Positions 15,327 through 23,163 are shown, counted from the stretch's first letter. The stretch: DNA of 23,163 bases from Rickettsia typhi (GCA_945878545.1 CAMCTQ010000006.1:1-23163); one strand, 5' to 3'. Made by a program: numbers and translations. The notes: generated by a model not told the origin, from the letters alone.

Positions 15327-17297
15327 ATGAAAAAGAAACAACATACAAAAAAATTTAAAACAGTACAAGAAGTTGTTCCACAAATCAAAGTAGAAATTAT
15401 TGAAGAACCAACTCTCATGGAAATAGTAAAAACTGGTAGTTTTAAAAATGTACAGAAATATATTTTTAAAACAGATGTTAATATAATAGCTTCCAAAAGT
15501 AATCTTAAATTTTGGTCAGAATTCTTAGAACATTTCCCGGATTTAATTCAAAGAGCTAAGATAGCTGAAAATATAATCGATAAAATATCGCTTCATGAAT
15601 GTTCTTTATCGGTTATGGGAAGTTCTGTTATTAATAGAAATATCCAGAATAATTGGATAAATCATCTAAAAGCTGAAACTTTACTTATACAGGGCGAAAA
15701 TATTCTAAATATTATTCTCAAAGATAAAAGTGCCCCAACCGCTCTAGCTGCTGCAAAACAGGGAGTGGAATCAATAGAATTATCATATTTGGTCTATCAA
15801 TCTTTATTAAATCTTGATCTAGAGCAAGGTACTCGAGAATTCTTTCTTGAGAAAGCTGAAAAAACACATGTAATATTATATCAGATTATCGAATCAATGG
15901 ATAGTTTGGTAGATCAATATGATCTTTTTGAATTAGCTTTAGCAAAAAGACAAGAGAATCTCCCAGAAGATAAGATGTATCTAGTTGATCTATTTATTAA
16001 ACTCGGTAGTTATGGAATAAAATTACCTGCTCCAGCAATAAAACTTAAAACAATACAGTATAGCGAAGAAGCGTATAATATTATTTGTAAACAAGAAGTA
16101 GATAAATATTTAGCACCTAAATTATGTCAAGTTTTAAGCAATTTAAGGGATTTATACGGTCAATTTGGTGATCATGGCAAGAAATTATTGCTAAGTAAAC
16201 AAATTGCTTATCTCAAAGCCAAATTTGATCCAGAAGAAAGTAAAGAAGGGGAAGAATCGCCTGAAAAAATTGAATACCAGCCTATTCTTACACATGGAAT
16301 CATTACAGATAAAATTCTAGAAATAAAAAAACAAATACAAACAAATGTTTTAGATAAGATTCAAGCAGCAGCAGCAAAAGGCAAGTGGATAGAGTATAAG
16401 TTTTATGTAGATAAGGGCGTTAATGCCTATTTAGAGGAAGGTTGGTTAACAGCTCAACTTGGTCCTTTAGCTAATGAAGAAAATTACGAGGCAGCACTAT
16501 CCCTTTGTTTTGAAGCAATTAATATTGGTATTATGAATTCGCAAGCTCACAACCCAGTTTGTGCTGCAATTTTTTGCCAAAAATATCCAGATCTTATAAA
16601 AAAAATTATAGCTATTCATCCAGAATATTTTGTTAGTGGTAATATACTTAGAGTTTCCTATTTGGAGGCAAGCCAGTGTGGTATGAATTTAGTTGGTAAA
16701 AAGTTTGAAGAAAACGATGGGTCATACAACAAATACTTTGAAAAAGAAATGATACCAATTATTACTGAGCGTATTAAAGGATCAATTTTATTGCCAATAG
16801 AACTAATAATAAAGAAAGGTGAATGGTCCCAGTATGTTGAATCTGATTTAATGAGTAAATTGACACCATATTTTATATCGAAGGCAATTGGTAATAATTT
16901 ATCCCAAGTTCCTGATGTTTTTTCTATTGTAAGAATAATGGCTTTTCAACAAATTATTGAATCTATTGAACAATCAAAATCAGTGAATTTTAGTCCTATT
17001 CAAACTTTTACAAAAATGTATCCCGAATTGATAAAAAGAATTATTAAAGACCATGAAGAACTAGTGATGGATGAAACTGTTAATAAGTGTATTCGTATTG
17101 AGTTAGAGGTACAAGAGAAAATTGCTCACGAAAAGGAAATAGCAGAGCAAGAAGCGTTAGTGAAGGCTGCAGAGCAAGAAGCGTTAGTGAAAGCTGTAGA
17201 GCAAGAAGCGTTAGTGAAGACTGTAGATCAGCAAGAAATCCAACTGAACCTTGTTCCAGATGGTGATGTTCAGGTTCCAGTTGCTGGAGATTTGTGA
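15327..17297 (+). CDS. large unknown helical-repeat protein (656 aa)
   Basis: ATG at 15327 follows a GAGGAAGG ribosome binding site at a workable distance. The product is almost entirely alpha-helical, with no signal peptide or membrane helix. Short pseudo-repeats have a helix ending in a hydrophobic pair, then a basic or acidic turn: FLEHFPDLIQRAK, FCQKYPDLIKKIIAIHPE and FTKMYPELIKRIIKDHEE share the pattern F-x-x-x-(Y/F)P-(D/E)-L-I, so at least three related units exist. Near the end, 27-bp tandem repeats add three copies of EQEALVKA or a close variant in a charged coiled-coil. No enzyme motif is recognised. Style resembles the partial gene at the left edge and the 208-codon gene at 21503. 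Repeat proteins like this often mediate protein-protein contacts and can be host-directed in Rickettsiaceae; that is inference. A terminator-like hairpin lies 230 bases downstream. Confidence 0.8.
   Translation: MKKKQHTKKFKTVQEVVPQIKVEIIEEPTLMEIVKTGSFKNVQKYIFKTDVNIIASKSNLKFWSEFLEHFPDLIQRAKIAENIIDKISLHECSLSVMGSSVINRNIQNNWINHLKAETLLIQGENILNIILKDKSAPTALAAAKQGVESIELSYLVYQSLLNLDLEQGTREFFLEKAEKTHVILYQIIESMDSLVDQYDLFELALAKRQENLPEDKMYLVDLFIKLGSYGIKLPAPAIKLKTIQYSEEAYNIICKQEVDKYLAPKLCQVLSNLRDLYGQFGDHGKKLLLSKQIAYLKAKFDPEESKEGEESPEKIEYQPILTHGIITDKILEIKKQIQTNVLDKIQAAAAKGKWIEYKFYVDKGVNAYLEEGWLTAQLGPLANEENYEAALSLCFEAINIGIMNSQAHNPVCAAIFCQKYPDLIKKIIAIHPEYFVSGNILRVSYLEASQCGMNLVGKKFEENDGSYNKYFEKEMIPIITERIKGSILLPIELIIKKGEWSQYVESDLMSKLTPYFISKAIGNNLSQVPDVFSIVRIMAFQQIIESIEQSKSVNFSPIQTFTKMYPELIKRIIKDHEELVMDETVNKCIRIELEVQEKIAHEKEIAEQEALVKAAEQEALVKAVEQEALVKTVDQQEIQLNLVPDGDVQVPVAGDL
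17145..17225 (+). repeat. three 27-bp tandem repeats inside the 656-codon gene
   Basis: Units at 17145-17171, 17172-17198 and 17199-17225 each begin GAGCAAGAAGCGTTAGTGAA and differ at only a few bases near their ends. They encode EQEALVKAA, EQEALVKAV and EQEALVKTV. The unit is a multiple of three, so copy-number changes keep the frame; near-identity indicates recent duplication. Confidence 0.95.
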
Positions 17298-17354
17298 ATA
17301 CTATAGTTAGGTACTGATTGTTGGCATAGCTATTTTAAAGCTTAAGATACCAAG

Positions 17355-17455
17355 ATTGAGATGAGTAGTTTCTCAATAATTATAATAAGCATGAATTTAA
17401 GATAGCTTGCTGATACTGAATTCCTATTTGTAGGTTAATCTTAGTTGAGAAACTA
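17355..17455. repeat. nested inverted repeats after the 656-codon gene
   Basis: TAGTTTCTCAA (17366-17376) has a perfect inverted copy TTGAGAAACTA at 17445-17455. The left copy also pairs locally: ATTGAGA (17355-17361) with TCTCAAT (17371-17377) around a 9-base loop. Two alternative structures therefore compete for the same bases. No gene is visible in 17298-17525. Confidence 0.5.
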
Positions 17456-17525
17456 GAGTTTGTTATTTCACTCGTATTATTATTTATGATTTTTGTATAG
17501 AAGTGCAAAATTTTATAAATAAAAG

Positions 17526-17555
17526 AAGCCATGAAAACAATCACGGCTTTTTCTC
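17526..17555. terminator. bidirectional terminator between the 656-codon gene and carD
   Basis: AAGCC (17526-17530) pairs with GGCTT (17545-17549), extended by two further pairs after one mismatch. On the plus strand it is followed by TTTTTCTCTTT, and on the minus strand by CTTTTATTT. The placement between two convergent genes fits a terminator for both. Confidence 0.65.
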
Positions 17556-17590
17556 TTTGTACAAAATCTTAGTTTTTATTAGTAGATCTA

Positions 17591-18094
17591 TTATGCTGCT
17601 AATTTTTCTCGCAAAAGATCGATCAACTTAGCAGAACTTTCAGATTCAGATATCTTCTCTAAAATGGCTATTTCTGAAGCTAATCTATTTAAAGCTGATT
17701 CATAGATTGTTCTCTCGCTATATGAACGATCATTGTCAACATTTTTGTAAAGATCTCTGACAACTTCGGCTATCGCAGATATTTCACCAGAATTAATTTT
17801 AGTTTCATACTCTTGAGCGCGCCTGCTCCACATTTTATTACCACGTTTAGGCTTTCCCTGGAGAATTGTATATACTTCATGGATGTCACTTTTATTAACC
17901 AAAGTTCTAAGCCCCACTGCGGAAGCTCTACTTACAGGAACTCTTAGAGTCATTTTGTCTTGAGGGAAAGAAATAACATAAACTTTAAGACTAGTATCGG
18001 CAATCATTTGAACTTCAATCTCAATGATTTCTCCGACTCCGTGTGATGGATATACGACTCTTTCGCCTACCTTAAATTCGAGATTTTTAGACAT
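17591..18094 (-). CDS. carD: CarD/CdnL-type transcription regulator
   Basis: The 167-residue product belongs to the CarD/CdnL family, which binds the RNA polymerase beta subunit through its N-terminal Tudor-like domain and steadies the open complex at promoters. The RNA polymerase interaction domain is at about residues 6-65, with the diagnostic VGERVVYPSHGVGEIIEIE start and a later LRVPVSRASAVGLR. The helical C-terminal DNA-binding part (about 70-165) contains the conserved PKRGNKMWSRRAQEYETKINSG, where the Trp packs against the promoter edge. Length is typical. A GAGGTG ribosome binding site lies 4 bases before the ATG at 18094. The gene has its own promoter and a palindrome upstream and is followed by a terminator, so it appears to be monocistronic, downstream of ftsK. 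Confidence 0.95.
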   Translation of the reverse strand: MSKNLEFKVGERVVYPSHGVGEIIEIEVQMIADTSLKVYVISFPQDKMTLRVPVSRASAVGLRTLVNKSDIHEVYTILQGKPKRGNKMWSRRAQEYETKINSGEISAIAEVVRDLYKNVDNDRSYSERTIYESALNRLASEIAILEKISESESSAKLIDLLREKLAA

Positions 18095-18131
18095 TTACAC
18101 CTCATTTTTAATGGAATCTTCGCCGCTGGAC

Positions 18132-18178
18132 ATTGTATCATGTTTATATTAAAAATGAAAGCTTTTAATCGATTAAAA
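18132..18178 (-). promoter_or_regulatory. carD: carD promoter with upstream palindrome
   Basis: On the minus strand TACAAT (18132-18137) carries the extended -10 TGA just before it; a weak -35 TTTCAT (18155-18160) is 17 bases away. Directly upstream of the -35 is the perfect 16-bp palindrome TTTTAATCGATTAAAA (18163-18178), well placed as an operator. No known regulator is assigned to it. Confidence 0.45.
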
Positions 18179-18233
18179 ATTTGCCAGCGTTAAATAAATA
18201 TAGATGTCAATAAATAAAACTGCCTGGTAGCTA

Positions 18234-18266
18234 AAAGCACTGAATTATTGGGGTGAGAGGTGCTTT
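18234..18266. repeat. inverted repeat in the ftsK-carD gap
   Basis: AAAGCAC (18234-18240) and GTGCTTT (18260-18266) form a perfect 7-bp stem around 19 bases that include GGGGTGAGAGG. It has no proper T-run on either strand, so it is not a convincing terminator. No gene is visible in 18095-18386. Confidence 0.35.
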
Positions 18267-18343
18267 ATCGTAAGTATTTTGTAGCAATAACAATATAATA
18301 AAGGTTGTCTAAAACCAATTAGCAAAAATGTTTGGGTAGGGGG

Positions 18344-18379
18344 GTTGTTAGTTTTTTATATCTATACTTATCTAACAAC
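18344..18379 (-). terminator. hairpin after ftsK
   Basis: GTTGTTAG (18344-18351) and CTAACAAC (18372-18379) are perfect inverted 8-mers that start 8 bases after the ftsK stop. The 20-base loop contains the AT-rich stretch TTTTTTATATC on the plus strand. It marks the likely end of the ftsK transcript, though the loop is long and the T-run does not follow the stem. Confidence 0.4.
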
Positions 18380-18386
18380 GTCAAAA

Positions 18387-20693
18387 TTAATCTTCGGGTA
18401 ATAAAACCTCTCTTTTACCGGAGTGATTAGGGGCTGATAGGATACCGTTTTTTTCCATTTCTTCAATAATATTTGCTGCTCGGTTATAGCCAATGCGAAG
18501 TGATCTCTGAATATAACTGATTGATGTTTTCCTTTCATTCTTGACGATATTTAGTGCTTGTTTATATATATTATCATTATTGTCTGATTCATCAAATTCA
18601 TCAGCAGAAAAATCTTCGTCAGATTCAGTCACAGCTGATACATATTCGGGAACACCAGTGCTTCTTAAGAAAGACGTTACCCTCTCTACCTCTTTATCAT
18701 CAACAAAAGGTCCATGTACACGAAGTATTCGCGCACTATTTCCCATATAGAGCATGTCTCCCATTCCAAGCAACTGTTCTGAACCTTGCTCACCAAGAAT
18801 TGTTCTGCTGTCAATTTTTGAGGTTACCTTAAAACTTATTCTACTTGGAAAATTAGCCTTTATTACACCGGTAATGACGTCTACCGAAGGTCTTTGGGTT
18901 GCCATGATAATGTGAATGCCAGCAGCTCTAGCCATTTGAGCTAAGCGTTGAATAGAAGTTTCAATATCTTTACCAGCGACCAGCATTAGATCTGCCATTT
19001 CATCAACTATTACTACGATAAACGGCATTTTCTGCATATCAATAGGCACGGATTCAAAAACAGGTTTTCCAGTTTCGGGGTCGAACCCAGTTTGTACTCT
19101 TCGTTCTAGTACTTTACCATCTTTAATTGCTTCCAAAATCTTTGTATTGAAATTGGCTATACTTCTGACTCCTAAATGAGACATTAAGCGATATCTATTT
19201 TCCATTTCTTTAACTGCCCATTTTAGTGCAACTACAGCCTTCCCTGGCTCGGTAACAACAGGAGTCATAAGATGAGGAATATTATCGTATGAAGATAGTT
19301 CTAGCATCTTAGGGTCAATCATTATCATTCTACATTCAGCAGGAGTATATCGATATAATAATGACATTATCATAGCATTAATGGCTACTGATTTACCGGA
19401 GCCAGTTGTTCCTGCTACAAGTAGATGAGGCATTTTGGCTAGATCAGCAATTAAAGGACGTCCACCAAGATCCTTACCAAGAATAATAGGTAATATGATA
19501 TTTTGATCTTGAAATTCTTCAGTTTCAACCAACTCTTTTAGGCGAAAGAACATACGTTGTTTATTGGGTAGTTCAATACCAAGAGCATTCCTACCAGGTA
19601 TAACAGCAATACGTGTAGAATGAGCTGATAGTGAGCGAGCAATATCATCAGATAATCCTATCACTCTAGATGATTTAGTACCGGCTGCTGGTTCGAATTC
19701 ATACATTGTTACTACGGGCCCTTGTCTTATATCGGTGACCTTTCCTTTCACACCAAAATCTCCAAGCACCGCTAGAAGTTCCTGAGCTTTTCCTTCTAAT
19801 TCTGATGATGATTGTAATTGAATGTGCTGATTATCTGCCTCATCCAATAAGTCTATAGACGGTAAGATAGCTGTTTCTTGCTCTGTGTACCTAATATTTC
19901 GAACAACAGATTCTGTTTTTGCTGCCTGAATTTTATTTGCAACTATTGGTGCTGTAGATCTGATTTCAAAGTCGGTGTTACTCTCTGCGATAATAGGTTC
20001 TCTTGCAATTTTTACGTCCGTTCTAGGGTAACCAGCATTTTGATTAATAGTACTCTTAAAATTATTAACACCAAATTTCGGAATCTTTATATAAGAAACT
20101 ATTTTAATAAAAAAGTTTCTTATATAGGAAGTAAATTTAATGTAGGTGGTGAATTGAATTCCAAGCGTCAGTATTAGAAAAAATATAGAAAGTAGAAAAG
20201 CAATTGGTAATATTAATTGTTCAAATTCTGCTAGATACTTGATAGTCATATTCAGTAGATAAATTCCTATGACGCCTCCCCCATCGGCTGGAAGAGTGCT
20301 TATTTTAATGTTGCTCAAGACAATACAAATGCAAGCTATAGCAATTATTAAAGAAATAATTTTTAGACTTTTCCAACTTAAAGATCCGTTCTTATAAATA
20401 AAATAGGACCAAACAGTAAATGAAATTGGAACAAAGAAGGAAGAGATACCTATTAGTTGGTATAAAATATCTGCTAAATAAGAACCAAAGTAACTTAAGA
20501 AGTTTGCTGGTGCATTAACTGTAGAAAGGTTAAACGATGGATCATTCTGGCTATAAGAACCAAGCGCAAGAGTTAATAGAACTGCCAGAGCCAGTAAAGT
20601 AATGGATCTTACTTTATTATGCATAAATATTTTTTTTAGCATGAGCAATAATTCAAATATATTATATTTAGTTAACAAAACATAATATAGCAT
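18387..20693 (-). CDS. ftsK: FtsK/SpoIIIE DNA translocase
   Basis: FtsK anchors at the division septum and pumps chromosome ends so that the terminus is cleared and dimers are resolved before division. Four membrane helices lie in the first 200 residues. A short linker leads to the RecA-like motor: Walker A GTTGSGKS (428-435 counted from 20693), Walker [11 protein letters not shown] (about 535-545), and [19 protein letters not shown] after it. The C-terminal gamma winged-helix domain (about 705-768, [23 protein letters not shown]) reads KOPS sequences. The first ATG at 20693 adds 17 hydrophobic residues; starts at 20642 (MLKKIF) or 20624 (MHNKVR) are more likely and give a normal N-terminus. 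The linker is short, as usual in Rickettsiales. Lies 56 to 107 bases after rdgB and is probably co-transcribed with it. Confidence 0.95.
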   Translation of the reverse strand: MLYYVLLTKYNIFELLLMLKKIFMHNKVRSITLLALAVLLTLALGSYSQNDPSFNLSTVNAPANFLSYFGSYLADILYQLIGISSFFVPISFTVWSYFIYKNGSLSWKSLKIISLIIAIACICIVLSNIKISTLPADGGGVIGIYLLNMTIKYLAEFEQLILPIAFLLSIFFLILTLGIQFTTYIKFTSYIRNFFIKIVSYIKIPKFGVNNFKSTINQNAGYPRTDVKIAREPIIAESNTDFEIRSTAPIVANKIQAAKTESVVRNIRYTEQETAILPSIDLLDEADNQHIQLQSSSELEGKAQELLAVLGDFGVKGKVTDIRQGPVVTMYEFEPAAGTKSSRVIGLSDDIARSLSAHSTRIAVIPGRNALGIELPNKQRMFFRLKELVETEEFQDQNIILPIILGKDLGGRPLIADLAKMPHLLVAGTTGSGKSVAINAMIMSLLYRYTPAECRMIMIDPKMLELSSYDNIPHLMTPVVTEPGKAVVALKWAVKEMENRYRLMSHLGVRSIANFNTKILEAIKDGKVLERRVQTGFDPETGKPVFESVPIDMQKMPFIVVIVDEMADLMLVAGKDIETSIQRLAQMARAAGIHIIMATQRPSVDVITGVIKANFPSRISFKVTSKIDSRTILGEQGSEQLLGMGDMLYMGNSARILRVHGPFVDDKEVERVTSFLRSTGVPEYVSAVTESDEDFSADEFDESDNNDNIYKQALNIVKNERKTSISYIQRSLRIGYNRAANIIEEMEKNGILSAPNHSGKREVLLPED

Positions 20694-20748
20694 TTATGCA
20701 GAACGAAGAAAATAGTAAACTCTATAATGATTACAACAATCATTAATA

Positions 20749-21348
20749 CTACAAAATTTTTTCAACTTCAGTAAGTAGTTTTTTTATAGCTTTTGATCTG
20801 TGGCTAGTCTGATTTTTTATTTCTAACCCCAGTTCTGCTAAAGATTTTTGAAAACCATTCGGAATAAAAATCGGATCAAAACCGAAGCCTTCAGTTCCTT
20901 TGGCAGGAAAAGAAATATGTCCGTAACTTCGTGATTCAGAAACTATAAAATCTTTTGTTTCTGGGAAATATAAAGCTATAGCTGTCTGAAAATATGCTTT
21001 AGTGTTGCCTTGGTTAGCGAGAAGCTTTTCCAGTTCAAGAAAGGCATTATTAAAACCACCACATTTTTCTGAGAAATCTTTAGTTTTGACTCCAGGAAAA
21101 TCATTTAAGGCTTCTATACACAAACCAGAGTCATCGCAAATAGTTGGGATATTTGTATAATCACCGTAATAAAGCGCTTTGTGTTTTGCATTTTCTAGGA
21201 AGCTATCGTAAGGCTCATCTGGTTCTTTTAAAAAATTATCTTCTAGAGTTTCAGTAAAAATACCAGACAATTTAGAACTTTTAATAAGTTCTTTTATTTC
21301 TAAAATCTTACCTTTATTGGTAGAAGCAATAAAGATTTTCTTGATCAT
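20749..21348 (-). CDS. rdgB: RdgB/HAM1 non-canonical purine NTP pyrophosphatase
   Basis: The enzyme hydrolyses dITP, ITP and XTP to monophosphates, keeping deaminated purines out of DNA and RNA. The 199 residues include the family motifs in order: IASTNKGK (7-14, phosphate loop), CDDSGLCIEALNDFPGV (from about 71, with the catalytic acidic pair), the long strand region AYFQTAIALYFP, GTEGFGFDPIF (base and metal contacts), and SHRSKA near the C-terminus. All look intact. Alternative starts are not needed; there is no clear Shine-Dalgarno sequence but a TATAAT lies 24 bases upstream. FtsK follows on the same strand. Confidence 0.96.
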   Translation of the reverse strand: MIKKIFIASTNKGKILEIKELIKSSKLSGIFTETLEDNFLKEPDEPYDSFLENAKHKALYYGDYTNIPTICDDSGLCIEALNDFPGVKTKDFSEKCGGFNNAFLELEKLLANQGNTKAYFQTAIALYFPETKDFIVSESRSYGHISFPAKGTEGFGFDPIFIPNGFQKSLAELGLEIKNQTSHRSKAIKKLLTEVEKIL

Positions 21349-21371
21349 GTCATTATTTTTTTCATGTAGCT

Positions 21372-21377
21372 ATTATA
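21372..21377 (-). promoter_or_regulatory. rdgB: rdgB -10 element
   Basis: Minus-strand TATAAT at 21372-21377 would start transcription about 17 bases before the rdgB ATG. The best -35 (TATAGA, 16-base spacing) falls inside the right arm of the upstream terminator hairpin, so terminator and promoter overlap. Confidence 0.4.
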
Positions 21378-21395
21378 AATTAGCTAGAAAAAGTC

Positions 21396-21428
21396 TATAG
21401 CTAATCTTGTCTAGTAAGATTAGCTATA
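21396..21428 (-). terminator. terminator of the 208-codon gene
   Basis: TATAGCTAATCTT (21396-21408) and AAGATTAGCTATA (21416-21428) form a perfect 13-bp stem with a 7-base loop. On the minus strand the stem is followed by GACTTTTTC, a usable T-run. It closes the transcript of the 208-codon gene before rdgB. The palindrome TAGCTA recurs four times in 21360-21430. Confidence 0.65.
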
Positions 21429-21502
21429 ACTTCTGTGAGTTTCAAGAGAAGTATAATATTTTCTTGCAACTACATAGATTTCAGGCTTTTTGTTTTCTTA
21501 AT

Positions 21503-22129
21503 CTACACGTCGTCTGGATTTAGACTTAAACCAGCTAGATCTATATCTTCTTCATCTTCAGCTCTTTCAGGGGCTTTGTGTTCTGCCTCATCTAAGTCTG
21601 GTTGATTATTTATCGCAGCAATCATCTTAGCAAAAACATCTTCACCTAAGTCTTCACTTAATATGGATAGGTTGTTTTGCTGTGTTTCTTGCAACAAGAA
21701 TTCCTCTGAAATTTTTTTGTTGCTTTTAAGCTGAGTCGATATTGCTTTTGTAAGTGCAACAAGAAGCAGGTTGTCCATAATATTAAGCTCGAGCTCACCT
21801 GGGCGATTAAATTCTAGTCCAGCTTGCTTTAATTTTGTAAATTCTTTGGCAACTGCTTCTTGTTGCCCGAATTTTACGGCAGTATGCAATTGTTGGTCCG
21901 AATAAGTAGGGTTTTTAGAAGTGACTATGTGGCTGGTTATTTTAGCTAAAATTGTGCCAGCAGCTTCCACAGCAGCCTTACCCTCTTGTTCTCCGCTAAT
22001 AGTTTTGACTAAAAAATCAGCACAGCTATCGAAGTCCCCTCTAGCAGAAGCTTTTTGAGCTAGTTCAAGAAGGTTTGTTTTTTGTTTTAATGGGTATCTT
22101 GAAACCCATTCAGGTCTTAGTTTTGACAT
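21503..22129 (-). CDS. unknown helical protein (208 aa)
   Basis: ATG at 22129 follows TAGGTAG at good spacing, and a strong promoter lies about 40 bases upstream. The product has no signal peptide or membrane helix. It is predicted as a bundle of short helices: LLELAQKASARGDFDSCADFLVK (18-40), an Ala-rich helix about 50-70, QQLHTAVKFGQQEAVAKEFTKLKQAG (about 83-108) and a helix about 118-135. The first and third units have the A(R/K)xGxxxxxxxxL pattern of tetratricopeptide- or ankyrin-like repeats, but no full consensus. The last 35 residues are strongly acidic (ERAEDEEDIDLAG), similar in style to bacterial proteins with disordered acidic tails. Function not recognised. It is monocistronic by its flanking promoter and terminator. 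It resembles, in style only, the helical proteins at 2 and 15327. Confidence 0.75.
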   Translation of the reverse strand: MSKLRPEWVSRYPLKQKTNLLELAQKASARGDFDSCADFLVKTISGEQEGKAAVEAAGTILAKITSHIVTSKNPTYSDQQLHTAVKFGQQEAVAKEFTKLKQAGLEFNRPGELELNIMDNLLLVALTKAISTQLKSNKKISEEFLLQETQQNNLSILSEDLGEDVFAKMIAAINNQPDLDEAEHKAPERAEDEEDIDLAGLSLNPDDV

Positions 22130-22169
22130 TTTCTACCTATATTAATTTTATTTAACCGTGTGCTTGATC

Positions 22170-22198
22170 CATATATATTAAATTGGTTAGTGTGTCAA
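22170..22198 (-). promoter_or_regulatory. promoter of the 208-codon gene
   Basis: Minus-strand TTGACA (22193-22198, perfect -35) and TATATG (22170-22175) are 17 bases apart. The leader would be about 33 bases. This is the best-formed sigma-70 promoter in the window. Confidence 0.6.
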
Positions 22199-22256
22199 AT
22201 ATTAAAAATTAGTATAGAAATACTCAAAACAAGGTTTTTAGCAAAATAACCGATTA

Positions 22257-22284
22257 TTGATATTTTATATCTCAGGTATATTAT
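22257..22284 (+). promoter_or_regulatory. sam: candidate promoter of the SAM transporter gene
   Basis: TTGATA (22257-22262) and TATTAT (22279-22284) are separated by 16 bases. The predicted leader is about 150 bases and AT-rich, with no riboswitch that I can recognise. Confidence 0.45.
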
Positions 22285-22441
22285 ACAAAATAAGATCCAT
22301 ATATTTGGTAGATTTAACCGCGTTGCTGTAAATAAAGCGTCATAAAAAAATACTTATCTTTATCTATCTCAAATTAAAAAAACAACTTCACTATTTACAA
22401 GAAACAATATATGGTCTTTCCGAATTAAAGAGTTTATTTCT

Positions 22442-23163
22442 ATGGATACAAAGTTACGCTCCTATTTTATAGGTGTTACATGGTTTGTACTGAGCTTAGT
22501 TAGTAGTTCGATAAACGATGTAATATCAAAATATACAGGTTTGCGACTTCATAGTTATGAAATTACTTTTCTTAGATTTTTGTTTGGAACAGTAACACTT
22601 ACTCCATTTATATGGTATTATGGAATTGGTACGCTGAAAACTAGCCGACCTTTTGTTCATTTTATTAGGGGGGTGTTGTTGTTTCTAGGAATTGCTGGAT
22701 GGACTTATGGCCTTAGTATAGCACCAATAACAACTGGTACTGTTATAACTTTTACCATACCTATTTTTGTTTTAATACTTGGAGTGTTTTTTTTAAGCGA
22801 GCGTATAATTTGGCAAAGATGGTTAGTGACGATTGTTGCTTTTGCAGGAATAGCTATAACTCTTGGTCTTAATGCAGAAGATTTTAACCCAGAAATATTG
22901 GTATTCGTTGCATCTGCTGTTGGTTTCGCAATTTTAGATATTTTTAACAAAAAATTTGTGATCAAAGAATCTATGATCAGTATGTTATTTTATTCAGCGA
23001 TGATAACAACACTACTGGCATTCCCTTTTGCGCTGCAGTACTGGATTATGCCAACAATAGAGGAGTTAATATTACTCTTTGTTCTTGGTATGAGTGCTAA
23101 CCTGATTTTATTCTTTATCCTTAAAGCTTTTACTTATGCTGACGCAACAGCAGTAATGCCTTA
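22442..23163 (+). CDS. sam: S-adenosylmethionine uptake transporter (3' end outside window)
   Basis: An uninterrupted frame runs from ATG at 22442 to the window edge, about 240 codons of an expected 290-300. It is a drug/metabolite transporter (EamA fold, two repeats of five helices). The sequence closely follows the Rickettsia SAM transporter, including WFxLSLVSSSxNDVxSKY near the N-terminus, LKTSRPFVHxxRG, WTYGLxIAPxTTxTV, DFNPEIL and NKKFVIKESMISMLFYSA. It imports S-adenosylmethionine from the host across the inner membrane, which is needed in Rickettsiaceae that lack or have lost a working SAM synthetase. The start is set by the conserved N-terminus; the AAAGAG upstream is only a moderate ribosome binding site. 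Divergent from the 208-codon gene. Confidence 0.92.
   Translation, partial: MDTKLRSYFIGVTWFVLSLVSSSINDVISKYTGLRLHSYEITFLRFLFGTVTLTPFIWYYGIGTLKTSRPFVHFIRGVLLFLGIAGWTYGLSIAPITTGTVITFTIPIFVLILGVFFLSERIIWQRWLVTIVAFAGIAITLGLNAEDFNPEILVFVASAVGFAILDIFNKKFVIKESMISMLFYSAMITTLLAFPFALQYWIMPTIEELILLFVLGMSANLILFFILKAFTYADATAVMP

Larger units (their letters stand above)
22166..22304 (+). repeat. direct repeats in the divergent promoter region
   Basis: GATCCATATAT occurs at 22166-22176 and again at 22294-22304, one copy over the -10 of the minus-strand promoter and the other just after the plus-strand promoter. TTTAACCG also occurs near each copy (22151 and 22313). The 22130-22441 gap holds these and two promoters; no gene is visible in it. 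Confidence 0.45.

Noticed and set aside
22705..22965. Minus-strand 86-codon frame opposite the SAM transporter gene
   Set aside because: It is antisense to a highly conserved transporter sequence whose frame is clearly the coding one.
1..23163. tRNA, rRNA or CRISPR arrays
   Set aside because: No cloverleaf-like gene with conserved arms, no rRNA-like block and no regularly spaced repeats were seen by eye; the only tandem repeats are in-frame within coding sequences. A tRNAscan or Infernal run would settle it.

Overview
The window is AT-rich and looks like the chromosome of an obligate intracellular alphaproteobacterium of the family Rickettsiaceae, either Rickettsia itself or a close relative. 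Four things point there: a truncated gene at the right edge that closely matches the Rickettsia S-adenosylmethionine uptake transporter; an autotransporter whose barrel resembles that of rOmpB and other Sca proteins; an in-frame palindromic insert inside addA with the architecture of a rickettsial palindromic element; and typical alphaproteobacterial housekeeping genes (tgt, carD, ftsK, rdgB, addA). Species and genus cannot be fixed from the sequence alone.

Left region (1-3430) is accessory and partly decayed. It holds the 3' part of a helical, weakly ankyrin-like protein (+), a small acidic ORF of 86 codons (+), a stretch with hairpins and a 39-codon remnant resembling the N-terminus of an IS982-type transposase, a 378-codon unknown protein with a hydrophobic N-terminal segment and a polybasic tail (-), and a short frameshifted coding remnant (+).

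The next block (3426-9086) is on the minus strand. Its order of transcription is a GT90/CAP10-like glycosyltransferase, a secreted VanX/DdpX-like M15 family protein that has lost key active-site residues, and AddA helicase-nuclease carrying a 144-bp palindromic element. The block 9259-13249 is a plus-strand cluster of three genes: a Sca-like autotransporter, a periplasmic SIMPL-domain protein translated from a Shine-Dalgarno sequence that overlaps the autotransporter stop, and an unknown charged protein.

From 13246 to 15067 (-) tgt overlaps a downstream prepilin-peptidase-like gene that keeps the zinc-binding cysteines but has lost both catalytic aspartates. A large helical protein of 656 codons with C-terminal 27-bp tandem repeats follows (+). 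Then come carD, ftsK, rdgB and a 208-codon unknown helical protein, all on the minus strand with recognisable promoters and terminators, and finally the divergent SAM transporter (+), cut by the window end.

Together the window mixes core DNA-maintenance genes (recombination, chromosome translocation, nucleotide sanitation, tRNA modification, transcription control) with cell-envelope and host-interaction candidates, and with several enzymes that appear to have lost catalytic residues, as expected in a reducing genome.
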